From: Rhineura floridana
Lineage: Eukaryota; Chordata; Lepidosauria; Squamata; Rhineuridae
Assembly (NCBI RefSeq): GCF_030035675.1
Contig: NC_084482.1
Span: 74,251,120-74,315,119 of the forward strand
Length of the DNA stretch: 64,000 bases
Direction of reading: 5' to 3'
Below, piece after piece: positions 21,626-32,519 of the stretch. Under the pieces are notes generated by a model. The model was not told the DNA's origin, searched no databases, and saw only the letters and a list, made by a program, of their open reading frames with translations. Within the stretch, counting starts at the first letter, position 1, and every line of letters begins with the position of its first letter. Made by a program: the position numbers and the translations under genes.

Positions 21626-23259
21626 GGGTTGCCAGGTCAGAAGCATCCCAAACCCTGAGATTTCAGGGGTGGGCCCTAGTGATGTCACAGGGATGGGCCT
21701 AGTGTTGCCATGGGGCAGGCCTGAGTGATGTCACAGGGGCAGGCTCTAGTGATGTCATTAAGCATGATACATTAAGCACCAACCACAGTTGCTTGGAGCA
21801 TACAATTCAAACAAAAACATTTCTCTGATTGGAAATTAAGACAAATATTTTAGCTAAAATATGGAGCCTTGGTAGGGAACATTTAATCTAGCCTACTTGC
21901 TTCTGGCAAGTAGGGTTTAAGTGCCCTCAGGTCGGTCATCAGTAAGAAGAAAGGAGCCTAGTGTTGTGGAGATCTTAGATGGGAGCACACAGGAGTAAAG
22001 ATGGATGCCCCTGAAGACTGCAATTCTAAACACACTTACTAAGGAACTAAGACCCATAGAACTCAATAGGACTTACGTCTGAATATAGTTTGGATTGTGC
22101 TGTTGGTAAAGCTTGACTAGGGATCCTCTGCAAAGATATTCATATCCAAGCAGGGTTGGCAACCCCCTGCCTGGAATGCCCTGCCCCTACGTTTTAACAT
22201 GACTGCTCCAAATGTCTTTACAGATTTGGTCCTTCACTTCAGAAAGAGGTCTGAGAAATGAATAAGAAGATTCTCTAAACTTTTCCGTCTACCCTGTGGG
22301 CCGCTATAAACTCACTTTGACAGCCAACACAATTCCAGTGAGTTACCTCAGCGCAGCCAGCAGAGACTGACATTTAAAGGAATTTACTGTATTTCTTATT
22401 GCAAGCTGCCTTGGTTTCTAGTCAGCAATCTTACCTCACAGGGTTGTTGGAAAGATTACACACACACACAGACACACACGAGATGTAAAAATACATACAC
22501 CCCATATAATATTGTCAAAACCAGTTGGTCATTGCTGAACATTTTTAAAAAATCAGTATCAGTTTCCTACATAATAAAAGTAGTGATACCTAACAAAGCC
22601 CTGCCTAACTGCTTTAAAAATAGGATTGGAGGGGGAAACATTTACAACACAAACACAATCCTTTGCTATGTTCACTCGAAAGTCCCATTAATTTACAGCA
22701 CAATCCTAACCATGTCTATTCAAAAGTCCTATTGAATTCAATGGGGTTTACTCCTAGTATGTGGGATTAGCATTTCAGCTCATTTCAGAACAGTGAGTAT
22801 TGGATTAAACCTTCATATTGGGAAGGTTTTCCAAACACTGCCCTCTTCAACAGCCCAGCAAAATTTAAACTTGTTTGACTCCTGCACACAACAGAGAAAA
22901 AGACTGAAAGCTATATACTTAATTTATTAGATTTTCAGATAAGCAGGAAAAAAACAGTTTTCTGGCCTTGCTATGGGGTCCAGTTTCTGCCTTGAGGTCA
23001 ACAAATCCCTTGTCAATCACAACCCTGACTTCACTTATTGGCTACACCTGAAAGGGTGGGGTTAGAGCAGCCATTTAACAGAAGTTGCAGGAGATGGCTG
23101 CTGATGTTTTGGTGTATATCTTGTGAATCAGACCACCTAGCAACTTAATTTTTTTAAATGAAATGTGAGAGTCTGGAAATTAAAGTGACTCACCCAGAGA
23201 CCTAGAGAGGACCCCAAAAATCTGGAGTCTCTGGGTGAAAACCAGAGACCTGGCAACCC
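21626..23259. mobile_element. 1.6-kb DNA transposon with TIRs, copy 1
   Basis: The element begins GGGTTGCCAGGTC and ends GACCTGGCAACCC, a near-perfect inverted repeat, with TA on both sides (21624-21625 and 23260-23261). No transposase frame is visible, so it is non-autonomous. Related copies lie at 25612-28848 (interrupted) and about 34805-35900. Superfamily is not settled; TA flanks suggest a Tc1/mariner-like target choice. It sits in the intron between the two MCEMP1-like exons. Confidence 0.8.
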
Positions 23260-23412
23260 TATAAAGAATATAGATGAGCAATTCCTTAAACAGATTCTAG
23301 TGGGCCGTCGTTGGGTGACAGGGTGAGATCTCTTAAGTATTTATGCAGTGCAGAAAAAAAGACTTCTACATTTGAGGCCTGAGAGCTTTTTGTGCTATTA
23401 AAGATCGCTTAC

Positions 23413-23523
23413 CTGGTTTCGCTTTCTGTGTTTGCTCTGGGCGTGGTTGTTGCCATCTCAGCAAATGTCGAGGTATAACATTCTCATAATCCCTATCAGA
23501 ATGTTCAAAACTGCCTTCAGAAT
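23413..23523 (-). CDS. Cytoplasmic-tail exon of an MCEMP1-like gene
   Basis: On the minus strand, acceptor 'tatttctttctttag' and donor CCAG|GTAAGC bound 111 nt, which has phase-1 junctions at both ends. It encodes about 36 residues: SEGSFEHSDRDYENVIPRH, LLRWQQPRPEQ and TQKAKP. The DYENV tyrosine motif resembles DYENI in mammalian MCEMP1 and similar motifs in myeloid receptor tails. The phase joins exactly to the membrane exon at 20503-20636. A first coding exon ending in phase 1 must lie further upstream (above 23530), but I could not identify it confidently. Both splice sites and the shared phase make a real gene likely; the name rests on the motif and the TRAPPC5 neighbourhood. Confidence 0.6.
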
Positions 23524-23639
23524 CTAAAGAAAGAAATAGTAGCTAAGGGCTGATATTAAAATGCATATTCCAGTTATTTAATTCTCGTTTACTCTCTTAA
23601 TGGAAAATGGCCATGTAGAACATTATATAGTGTGAACTG

Positions 23640-24018
23640 GAAAGTACACAGTAGGGCTGTGCATGGACCCCCAACCTGATTTGTGGCTTTGAACTGTAAA
23701 TACAGGTATAGCCCAGCAATTTGGAATATTTGTACCCATCCCAACCCGACCTGGCTATTACAAATATCCAAAATCCTATTAACTTGCATAACAAAACAAA
23801 AATGGCCATAACTTTCTTATTTTTTGACAGAGGGACATGAAATTTGGAGACATTGTAGCCGCTAAATATGAAATTAAACCTGCCAAATATCAGGTGGGTA
23901 GCCAGAGGAGCTTTCATGTTAGACACCTCTAATATTTAAAACATTTTAAACTCATCTCAGAATAAAAGTCTTTGGTTTGTGGGTTTTTAACTGGAGAACA
24001 TGTACAATAGTAACAGGC
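23640..24018. other. Probable old dispersed repeat
   Basis: The stretch contains 'gccataactttcttatttttt' and 'gacatgaaatttgg', a phrase style seen in interspersed repeats rather than genes. I have no second copy in this window and make no family call. Confidence 0.25.
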
Positions 24019-24053
24019 ATCATCATCATCACCACCACCACCACCACCACCAC
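24019..24053. repeat. CAT/CAC trinucleotide microsatellite
   Basis: About four CAT units are followed by about eight CAC units. Confidence 0.95.
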
Positions 24054-25605
24054 CTAACTTGTGTACAGCAATTTAACAATAGCTCTGGAAATTGCCTGAA
24101 AATAAAAGTCTTAGAAAGGCTATGATTCTGCCCATGCATGTTACAGTACTTAGAAGTAAACCCCACTGAGTTCAACAGGCTTCCTTCCAGACAAGTGCCA
24201 AAGATGGCAGCCATGCAGCCGGATCTCAGGCAAGTGTTCAAGGTGGCTCTTACCCCCAAGTAATTGTGCAAGTAAAGCCTATTCATCTCAAATGTGCCTA
24301 CAATTGCAGCTTTACAATCTAACCCTAGATGTGTTTCTTCATATGTTTATCCCACCGAAGACAATGAGATTTACTCCCAAGTATGCATGTACAGGCTTAC
24401 AACCTTAATTTCCTTGCGCACAATTTCCTTGTAAGCAGGTTCCACTAAAACAGGGCTTTAAAAAGTATTATTATCAAGAGTGGAAAGTGCAAAGCCCATT
24501 AATTTAAAGGGAATTTGAGCACACTTACGTCTACTCCTTAATTGGAAGGGAAGCTCTGCTGATTTTTCACTGGGCTTTACTTTCGGGTAATGCATTCAGA
24601 ATTGAAGTAGCTGATTGGAATAATCAGACTCCCCAACAAGGCTTCTGTATGCATTTGCAGGAAGAGTTGTCACTAATACAGTGTCCTCCCTTTCTCCTGC
24701 TGCTACTGTGATGTCTCAGTGTTCTTGTCTGTGCAGGAACGGAATATTGCAGCTGACAGCCAGCCAAATACACAGACAATGACATATGACCTCTAGTTAC
24801 TTTTTTAAAACTCCAAATACAGGTATGCTGTATTTGGAAACAAATCTCTGAGAATGTGGTCTCTGCCCCTTATGACACAGTGACGACTCAGCCCACTCTG
24901 TAACGTCAGAAATAGCTGCTGAAGAAGTCAATTTGGTTTGTTCCTCAGGCTTCATCTGAACACAGAACAGAGTCCTACTACACAGTGGCCCTTTTTATAT
25001 GTAATGTTAAGCCAAACCAAGTGAGCATCTGAATACTCACAGCAGGAAACACAGTTGTTTCACTCCTCCCTTGGTCTTGCAGCTGCTGCACTACTGTCAA
25101 CCTCACATACAACATCCAAGCACATTTATCCGAGAGAACAAGATCTTGTGCATGGAAACAACCATGTACTGTTCTAGATGTGTTCATAATTAACCCTTGT
25201 TCCCTCAAGAACACACTCTCACACAATGCTATTTCAAAAGAACTCTTTATTACAAGAAAGAAAGCAACTTTAACTAAAAGTGCAGTAACTGATGTGAATA
25301 AGAGATATGCGGGACAGCAATTATAAGTAATACATTCACACACACATAACTAATTAAAGAATCAAGAAACCCTAAACAAAGTGGGTAACCGCAACTATTT
25401 GTTCTGATTACTCTTAAGATAGCAACAGAAGCAAAGTTTCCTATCCTAGCTCTCGGTAGAATGATCCTGTAGCAAATAGGAGAAAATTGTGCTGGTCCTT
25501 GAGAGCAATGTGAAGAATGTGAAAAGTAGTTGGAACTGCAATAACGAGCTAACCATGACAAAAAAACTGATCTTAAGTAGGATTTCAAATTCTGCAGGTG
25601 GGCAT
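24054..25605. other. Intergenic DNA, no assigned gene
   Basis: Minus-strand open frames here (for example 24978-25343 and 25274-25588) have hydrophobic stretches but no recognised domain and no convincing splice context. The first exon of the MCEMP1-like gene could lie here. Confidence 0.3.
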
Positions 25606-26063
25606 GTAGTAGGGTTGCCAGGTGAGAAGCATCCCAAACCCTGAGATTTCAGGGATGGGCCCTAGTGATGTCACAGGGCAAGGCCCTACTGATGTCATTA
25701 AGCATGATATGTTATGCATCAACCACAGTTGCTTGGAGCCTACCACTCAAACAACAAAAATCTCCAATTGGAAATTAAGATAGAAATCTTAGCTAAATGA
25801 GGGTGTTCCCAGGTCCAGCTGAAGTGATGGGATCATTCCTTCTCAGCTATTTAGAGAGCCTGGGTAGGGAACATTTAATCTAGCCTACTTGCTTCTGGCA
25901 AGAAGGGCTTAAGTGCCCTCAGGTCAGGCTAGTCACCAGAAGGCCACTGTAGGAAGAAAGGAGCCTACCGTTATGGAGATGTTAGATGGGAGCACTCAGG
26001 AGTAAAGATGGATGCCCCTGAAGGCTGCAATTCTAAACACACTTAACTAAAGGACTATAGTAA

Positions 26064-27048
26064 TGTCATGAACTTGTCAGAATGGCTCAGAATGGTTCAA
26101 TATAACATGGCTCTGATGCAGTGAATTGTGGGGATTTCATCTTGTGCAGAGATGGGCCTCTGAGTGAGTGGAAAAATCCAAGTTTCATTTCTTAGCTGCA
26201 GTTAATTAGGAGGCCTGAGAAGATACACCTGTTTATCTGATGAGAGCCTGCTACCAAGGTCAAGCAGGCCTGGGGATGGAGGAGAGGATGAGCCTGTTAG
26301 GCGTGAAAACTGGAGAAGCTTCAAGAAGCATTACCTCATGAGAAAGCCCCCTGATAGGCTAAGATAGTATGGTCTGTTACTAGGTTCTTTTCCTTAAGGA
26401 TAGGGGTGAAAGCTATAGCCTTTGTTCCGTTGGGTTCCATCTAGATGGGTGGTTATCTGAGTGGGGTTCCACTGCCTTTCACTACCCAACTTATGCCTCT
26501 CTGGGGAAAGGTGAAACTTTCACCAACTATCTCTTCAAGTAAGTAGAATAGGCTAGTTAGTTTTGTTATTTTGGTTTGTGTCTGAATTCTCTTGTATGTT
26601 TTATCTAAGCTTGTTTGGGTATGGGTTTTAAGGAATTGTTTTGCTGCTATTAATTGTGCCCTTATATTTTATTCAATAAAGCTACTTCTTATTTACCCAT
26701 GTGTGTTCTTTGCAGGAAGGGAAATTTGGCTCTGAACCTGGTACCTTGGCCAGTGATCACTGACTACCGTGTTTTGGGGTTGGTTGGGGCTCCAGGACAA
26801 GGAATGCCTCTGTGACTCTTGTCTTTAGGAATCCCTGGCAGAACTATTTCTGGGCTCTGGGTTTCCCCTGACTCAGAGTGGTTACTCAGATTAAGGGGGG
26901 GTGGCATTCTACCTACCACCTTACAGGGTTGTTGTTGGTTTGCTCAACCTTGGCAAGGGGGGATAGTTTGCCAGGATCAATTGCCCTGGGTTGGGAATTG
27001 GGTCCTGGGAATGCACCTAGCACCTGTTGGGTGGCACTAGGGCATGAC
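26064..27048 (+). mobile_element. Solo LTR fossil inside the DNA transposon
   Basis: The 985-bp segment has perfect inverted ends TGTCATG and CATGACA. Internally it has an LTR layout: an AATAAA poly(A) signal at about 26684, then 'tgtgtgttctttgcagg', and a G-rich region near the end. Transposon sequence resumes on both sides. No retroviral gene is present. It is younger than the transposon. The target duplication is not clear to me. Confidence 0.8.
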
Positions 27049-27294
27049 AAGTCCCATAGAACTCAACAGGACTTACTTCTGAGTAGATATTGTTAGGATT
27101 GTGCTGTTGGTAAGGATTGACTAGGGATCCTCTGCAAAGATATCGATATCAAAGCAGGGTTGGCAACCCCCTGCCTGTAATGCCTTGACTGCCTTTTAAT
27201 GTGGCTGCTCCAAACCTCTTTACAGACTTGACCCTTCACTGAAGAGAGAGGTTTGGGAAATGAGTAAGAGTTAAGAAGATTCTCCACCCTTTCC

Positions 27295-28777
27295 CCCATT
27301 GCCACCCAAAAGGGAGTTAAACAGGGCTGTATTTTAGCCCCTACATTGTTCAACCTATATATCAACTGCTTAATTAAAAGCTTGGCATGGTGCCCCTCGC
27401 ATCATCCTACCCTGTCAAACAGGCCTCTTTCTATCCTATTATATGCAGATGATGCAGTTCTTTTGTCCCTCACAAGTACTAGCCTCCGACGCCTGCTCAG
27501 AGCCCTCGCCAGTTACTGTAATAGAGAACAGTTAGTTATTAACCAAAACAAATCAAAGGTCGTAATATTTACTAGGAAGAGAGTGAAACATCGATGGCAA
27601 TTAAACGGTACCCCTATAGACCAAGTATCATCATATAGGTACCTTGGGATAACCCTTCACTCCTAGGGAGCATGGCATCTACAAGCAAAAAATGCCAGGG
27701 CAAACGCTATGAGGAGCACAAAGGCGCTTCTCTCCTTTTTTTACATGAAGGGTGGGCAACACGTTCCATCTGCGCTACAGGTATTTAGCGCTAAAGTCAT
27801 CTCTCAATTACTTATGGTGCCCAGAGAAGTGTGTATGCCAAACACACCTCCTTCGAAACTATCCAAACTAAGTTTCTAAGGAACATACTGGGCAACCCCC
27901 TATGTGAATCGAATGCCAACGTACGTCTTGAAGTCAGGCTGCCTACGATCGAGGCTTGTATGTGGGTGCTCAAGTTAAAATACTGGCTTAAACTGATCTT
28001 TCTACCAGTTGGTTTGGCTCCACTAGTGTTATCTGATGCGTTTCAGTCAAAATGGAAGAAATCACTACTCACCAAACTCTCAGCTTTAGGCTTTTCTCCT
28101 GCTAGAGTCCTCTCGGGTGGTTTTTTCAAAGCGAAATCGGCTATCACCCAGAGAATATTCGATATAGAATTGTAAAACCATTTGCCTCTTGCTGGCTCCA
28201 TCTCCGACTCTTGCCTTTCTACAAAAACCTTTACTCCTGCGCATTATCTGGCCTTCCTATACATCCCCAGACTTAGGAAAGCCTTCACGCTGGCCAAGCA
28301 CAATGCCCTACCATTGGCACTTTTAGAGGGCAGATACCAAAAAATCCCATTCGCAGAACATTACTGCCCATGCAATGTTGACGCAGTAGAGACCGTGAGC
28401 CACATTTTATTAGAATGTTCTCTTTATCATGACCTCCGATGCTGATTAATTACCCCCATACTGCAGAAATTCCCAGGTAGAGATGCTGTTTTCTATGTAC
28501 AATATCTTCTAGCTAATAAAAATCCTTTAGTTACAACTAAGGTCGCAAGCTTTTGTGACGCAGCCACAAACGGAAAAACATGCCAACCCAATGACTGTTA
28601 TAGCTTATAGCTTGGTTTTAGATTGACCATGTGTCAGTATACAGTCTATTGTACTGTTAACTTTTTATACAGTTTTTTTGCCCTGTTAACTTCTTATGAT
28701 GTTTTATATTCTGTACTTTGGTCTCTGCTGGTCTTTGACCGTAATAAAGCAATCAATCAATCAATCAATCAATCAAT
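27295..28777 (+). mobile_element. 5'-truncated LINE with (CAAT)n tail
   Basis: The insertion is flanked by an exact 11-bp target duplication, CCACCCTTTCC (27284-27294 and 28778-28788), and ends in (CAAT)n. It encodes the RT palm: GVKQGCILAPTLFNLYINCL, LLYADDAVLLS, VINQNKSKVVIF and YRYLGITL. Later it encodes a C-terminal cysteine-histidine region, HYCPCNVDAVETVSHILLEC. The frame is broken by an in-frame stop at 27664 and by shifts near 27800 and 28175, and 27346-28445 covers the recognisable pieces. The clade is uncertain; R4/Dong-like is my guess. It is clearly neither CR1, L2 nor BovB. Confidence 0.85.
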
Positions 28778-29269
28778 CCACCCTTTCCTGCCTATCCTGT
28801 GGGCTGCTATAAACTCACTTTGACAGCCAACCCAATTCCAGTGAGTAATAATTGACAGAGAGAAAACACACATGGTTTGGTCTACCTTCACAGGTAGTAG
28901 CTTGAGAACAACAGCACTTGAAGCCACACTTCCCAGTATGTGAATTCTCTTTTACCACTATTGGGCAAGAAACAAACCATCATGCAAATAACAAGGTGCA
29001 TCATCAGTGGGTTTAAGGGGGTTTGACCACATGGAACTACTGTTGTTGCTTCTATGGATGTAAGGGAGTACGGTCAGAGGTAAATGAAACGCAAATAGAA
29101 AAAGAAAAAGACAGTGATCATTTACTAAATGGAATACCATAACAACCCCAAGAAGATTCCTATGAGTAAGACAGAAAACTCAGCATCCTACAACCAGTCA
29201 GAGTTCCTAACCAAAACTAACAAAAATCCTGGCAGCCAGTCAGCCAAGGTCACAGAAATCGCCATGCAG

Positions 29270-29790
29270 CATAACCTGACCCGGGGGCTGCAGTTAATGC
29301 AGAACTCTGCAGCACAATTGCTGACATGAGTGAGACCCTATCAGCACATAATACCTCTGCTCTGAAATCTGCACTGGTTGCTGAAGCAGGCCAAGTTCAA
29401 GGTGCGCTTTCCATGTTGCAGGTTCCACATAGTACTTGTTCTACTCTTGTAAGCAATCAGTCCTTTAGTGTGGCAGTATCTTTAGTTTGGAACTCTCTGC
29501 CTATTTACATTAGCAGGTGCCTTCATTGTACTCATTTTGGCACCTGCTAAAAACATTTTTGTTTAGGCAAGCCTACCCAGGCATGGAGAAGCTATTATGA
29601 TTTTTTAATCTGTTTTTAACTCATTGTTGGTTTTATTATTTTGAATGTTTTTAAATACCTGTCTTTAACTGTTTCTGCCAATATTGTATTGTTTTAATTC
29701 CTTCTATAAATCACTTTGAGGTTTTTTTTTTACAATAAAGCAGTATATAAATGTTGTAAATAAAATATATAAATAAATTTTGGAGTCACT
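29270..29790 (+). mobile_element. L2-type LINE fragment, 3' end
   Basis: The start encodes LQLMQNSAAQLLT, matching the L2 RT C-terminal 'LQLVQNVAARLI' seen at 33640. WNSLPIYI follows, and then a 3' UTR ending 'aataaagcagtatataaatg' with AAATA repeats. It is older than the L2 at 30136-34174. Confidence 0.8.
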
Positions 29791-29904
29791 GTGGCTCTTG
29801 GGTCTCTTTTCTCTTTTATACCAACACAGACAATTTGATACCAACTAGCCCAGTACAGATGACATGGACTAACATTGACTGTCCAGGATTCCAGGCATAA
29901 TCTC

Positions 29905-29975
29905 TTCCAGAGACTGAATTTTAGACCTTTGCATGCAAACCATGTGCCCTACCACTGAGCTATAGCTTTAAAAAC
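29905..29975 (-). repeat. tRNA-derived SINE fragment, antisense
   Basis: 'gcatgcaaaccatgtgcc' and 'taccactgagctatagct' are the reverse complement of the A-box half of the tRNA-derived SINE seen at 63907-64000. Confidence 0.75.
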
Positions 29976-30009
29976 GTGTCTTTTAAAATTGTTCTTTTCA
30001 ATTCACTAA

Positions 30010-30141
30010 TGAATGCACAGCATACTAGGGCAGAACTACACCTTGCATTTAAGCACATTCAACATACATTTGAAGCACGTGAATCCCACCACAGAAACCG
30101 GAGAACTGTAGTTTGTTAAGGATGGTGGGAACTATTGTAGA
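30010..30141 (+). mobile_element. MITE, left half, split by an L2 insertion
   Basis: 'gcatttaagcacattcaac' and 'agaactgtagtttg' are the left half of an inverted-repeat element whose other half resumes at about 34175 ('gggggaaactacacttccc', 'tgctttaaatg'). The common squamate sequence 'ctacacttcccaagattctt' runs across the join once the L2 is removed. Confidence 0.7.
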
Positions 30142-30634
30142 GAAAATGGCGCTTGAGTAGCGGATGTGTTTGCCGAGTGCTCCTGGCCTGGAGATATAAT
30201 TAGTTAAAAGAATTGCAGTTGGACGAATTCTGAGGCCTAAACATCACTGGGGGATGAGATAAGAACTCCGGCAACTACGAAGCAAGATAATTGCACCTGT
30301 TGTTAAGCTAAACATCTCTCGAGAATACTGTGGAAGGACAGCAGGAAGAGCTCTGCCAAAGAGTAAACTAGGTACAGACATAACAGAGCCAACCAAAAAC
30401 AGTGGCGTGGATATAAAGAGAGCCAAGAGAGGAGGAGAAGGAGAAGGACAAGGGGACGCCACTGACTGTCTAACAACAATAGCAGCAACAGCTGCTGCCA
30501 CCGTTACAGGAGAGGAAGCCCTCCCAAAAAATCTCCTCAGAAGAGACGCTGCCGGGCAAGTGTACCGTCTTGCTGCTGTTGCTGCGGTTGCCAGGTTGCC
30601 GAGTTGTTGGGTTGTCTCTACCTGTGGGTTTTCT

Positions 30635-31060
30635 GTGAGGTACTTACTCCTTTGCAAACCCTGGTCTATCAACTGTGATTTAGTAGTTTCGGCCGTTAAT
30701 CGTTTCATCAACTGTGATTTAGTAGTCTCTGCCGCCAATTGCCGCCACCCCTGCTGTTGTACTCGGGGGGTTGGCAGATAAACAGGCAGGATTCCAGCCG
30801 AGGGCTAAGACACCCCAGCATACTCAATAGAGAGAAGACCTCCCCTAAGAACATCTTTACCAGAGTGTTGACGCCCGGTGAGTGTATTTTCTAGCTGTTA
30901 TTGCTTTTTGCCGGCTTGACTCTACTTCTGAGACTTCTTGAGAGATCTACCTCTTTGCAGACCCAGATTCTATCAGCTGTGACTCAGCAGTCCCTACCAG
31001 CAAGTGCTGTCTACCCCAGCTGTGGCAGCTGAGGGGTTGGGAGATAAAAGCAGGACTTTT
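30635..31060 (+). repeat. Duplicated modules in the L2 5' UTR
   Basis: A module with 'ctcctttgcaaaccc', 'tatcaactgtgatttagtag' and a 'ggggttgg-agataaa' end occurs near 30640-30782 and again near 30945-31050. The core 'atcaactgtgatttagtagt' is also repeated at 30710. Repeated 5' UTR units are common in LINE promoters. Confidence 0.7.
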
Positions 31061-31289
31061 TTGGGACCGGGGCCCTGCTTGAGTTGTGAAAGCCAGTGTC
31101 GGGGGGATGTGTCTATTGGAAGGGAATGACGGGGAGAAGGTGGGAGGCCAATATATAAGGAGGCTTGGGGTCATACGTTGGTGGAGGGCCGGGGGCAGAC
31201 CTTGTCAGGTAAGAGAAACTAGGGAGAGATATGTTACATCTGCCCCCTGTTCCGGACCTGTCCAGAGCCAAAAGACTGCTGGGAGATGC

Positions 31290-31950
31290 TTGACTCCACA
31301 CTCTGGTCTTAGATTGCTGCTGTGCAATGCCAGATCTGTTGCCCAAAAAACATCTTTCATCCATGATATGATATTGGATGGGGGTGCAGATCTGGCATGT
31401 ATTATGGAAACCTGGCTGGATGAGGCTGCTGCCCCTATCCTCACAGCCATGTGTCCGTCTGGGTTCTTGTATGCACACCAGCCGAGGGTTGGTAGTTGGG
31501 GAGGGAGAGTTGCAGTTATTTACCGGAGGTCCCTGGTCTTCACTAGGCCCCCTCTCTGTGAGACCAAGGTTGCTGACTGCATGTACTGGAGACTGGGTCC
31601 ACAGGGCAGTCTGGGAATTCTGTTTGTGTACTGGCCCCCCCACTGCACGACAGACTCCCTGACTGAGGTGCTAGAGATGGTCTCAGATATTCGGGTACAG
31701 TCCCCAAACTTACTGGTAGTGGGGGACTTGAATGTATATTCAGAGGCCAAACCTCGGGATTTTATGGACACCATGGCTTCCTGGGAGTTACATCCTATTT
31801 TAATGGGGCCTACTCATATAGCTGGCCATGCACTCAACCTTGTGTTTGTCTCGGGAGAGGAGGGGAATGGTCTGAAAATTGGGGATACCCCCGTATCATG
31901 GTCAGATCATTACTTAGTGAAGGTGGACCTTTTGCTGACACAGGCCCTCT
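31290..31950 (+). pseudogene. L2 endonuclease (APE-like) region
   Basis: This is the AP-endonuclease-like domain that nicks the target for L2 retrotransposition. Motif order is CNARSV, ETWLDE, VYWPPH, VVGDLNV and SWSDHYLV, which fits the usual N, E, Y, D-N and S-D-H catalytic positions of the fold. The frame is intact through this domain and then shifts near 31955. Confidence 0.85.
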
Positions 31951-32519
31951 GTGGGGGTAGATGGATTCCTGAGGGCGCTTGCGGATTCTTTAGAGCATGT
32001 ATATGGCCACTCGGTTGAGACCTTGTTGGAGGGGTGGAATGCTGCAATCACCGGCGCACTGGACCAGGTGGCTCCAAAATGTCCTCTCCCCCTGAATAGG
32101 GCTCAAACAGCACCATGGTATACCCCACGCTTGCAAATTCTGAGGCGGGAGATAAGACGGCTAGAGCACTGGTGGCGGAAATCTCGCTCTGATTATGATC
32201 GGACATGGGTTAGATTGGTTGCAGCAACCTACCACGCGGCGATAAAGGCAGCAAAAAGGGATTTTTATGCTGCCTCTATTGCATCCGTAGAGTGCTGTCC
32301 CAGGAGGCTGTTCCAAGTGGTTCCTACTCTGGATGGTCCGGTTGTTCTGAGACCCACGGAACAGATTAAGGCCTCCTGTGATTAATTTGTGAAGCACTTC
32401 GCGGATAAAATTGATCGTATTAAGAATGCCATTCCGTGTAACATGGTTGCAGTGAGCGAGCAAGAGGTGGCCAATGGTGCTCTAGTGGTGTGGGACCGGT
32501 TTCAGCTTCTTCCTTCTAA

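Larger units (their letters stand above)
25612..28848. mobile_element. DNA transposon copy 2, interrupted by two insertions
   Basis: It begins GGGTTGCCAGGTG after TA (25610-25611) and follows copy 1 through 'catcccaaaccctgagattt', 'agcctacttgcttctggcaa' and 'ggatgcccctgaag'. A solo LTR (26064-27048) interrupts it. It resumes at 'agtcccatagaactcaacag', is interrupted again by a LINE (27295-28777), and resumes at 'caccctttcctgcctatcct' to about 28848. The last 0.9 kb of copy 1 is missing here. Confidence 0.85.

Noticed and set aside
24773-24945. Minus-strand ATG frame (MKPEEQTKLTSSAAISD...) as first exon of the MCEMP1-like gene
   Set aside because: No good donor in the required phase 1 and a poor start context.
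24978-25588. Minus-strand frames with hydrophobic stretches
   Set aside because: No recognised domain; hydrophobicity comes from AT-rich codons and the frames overlap one another.
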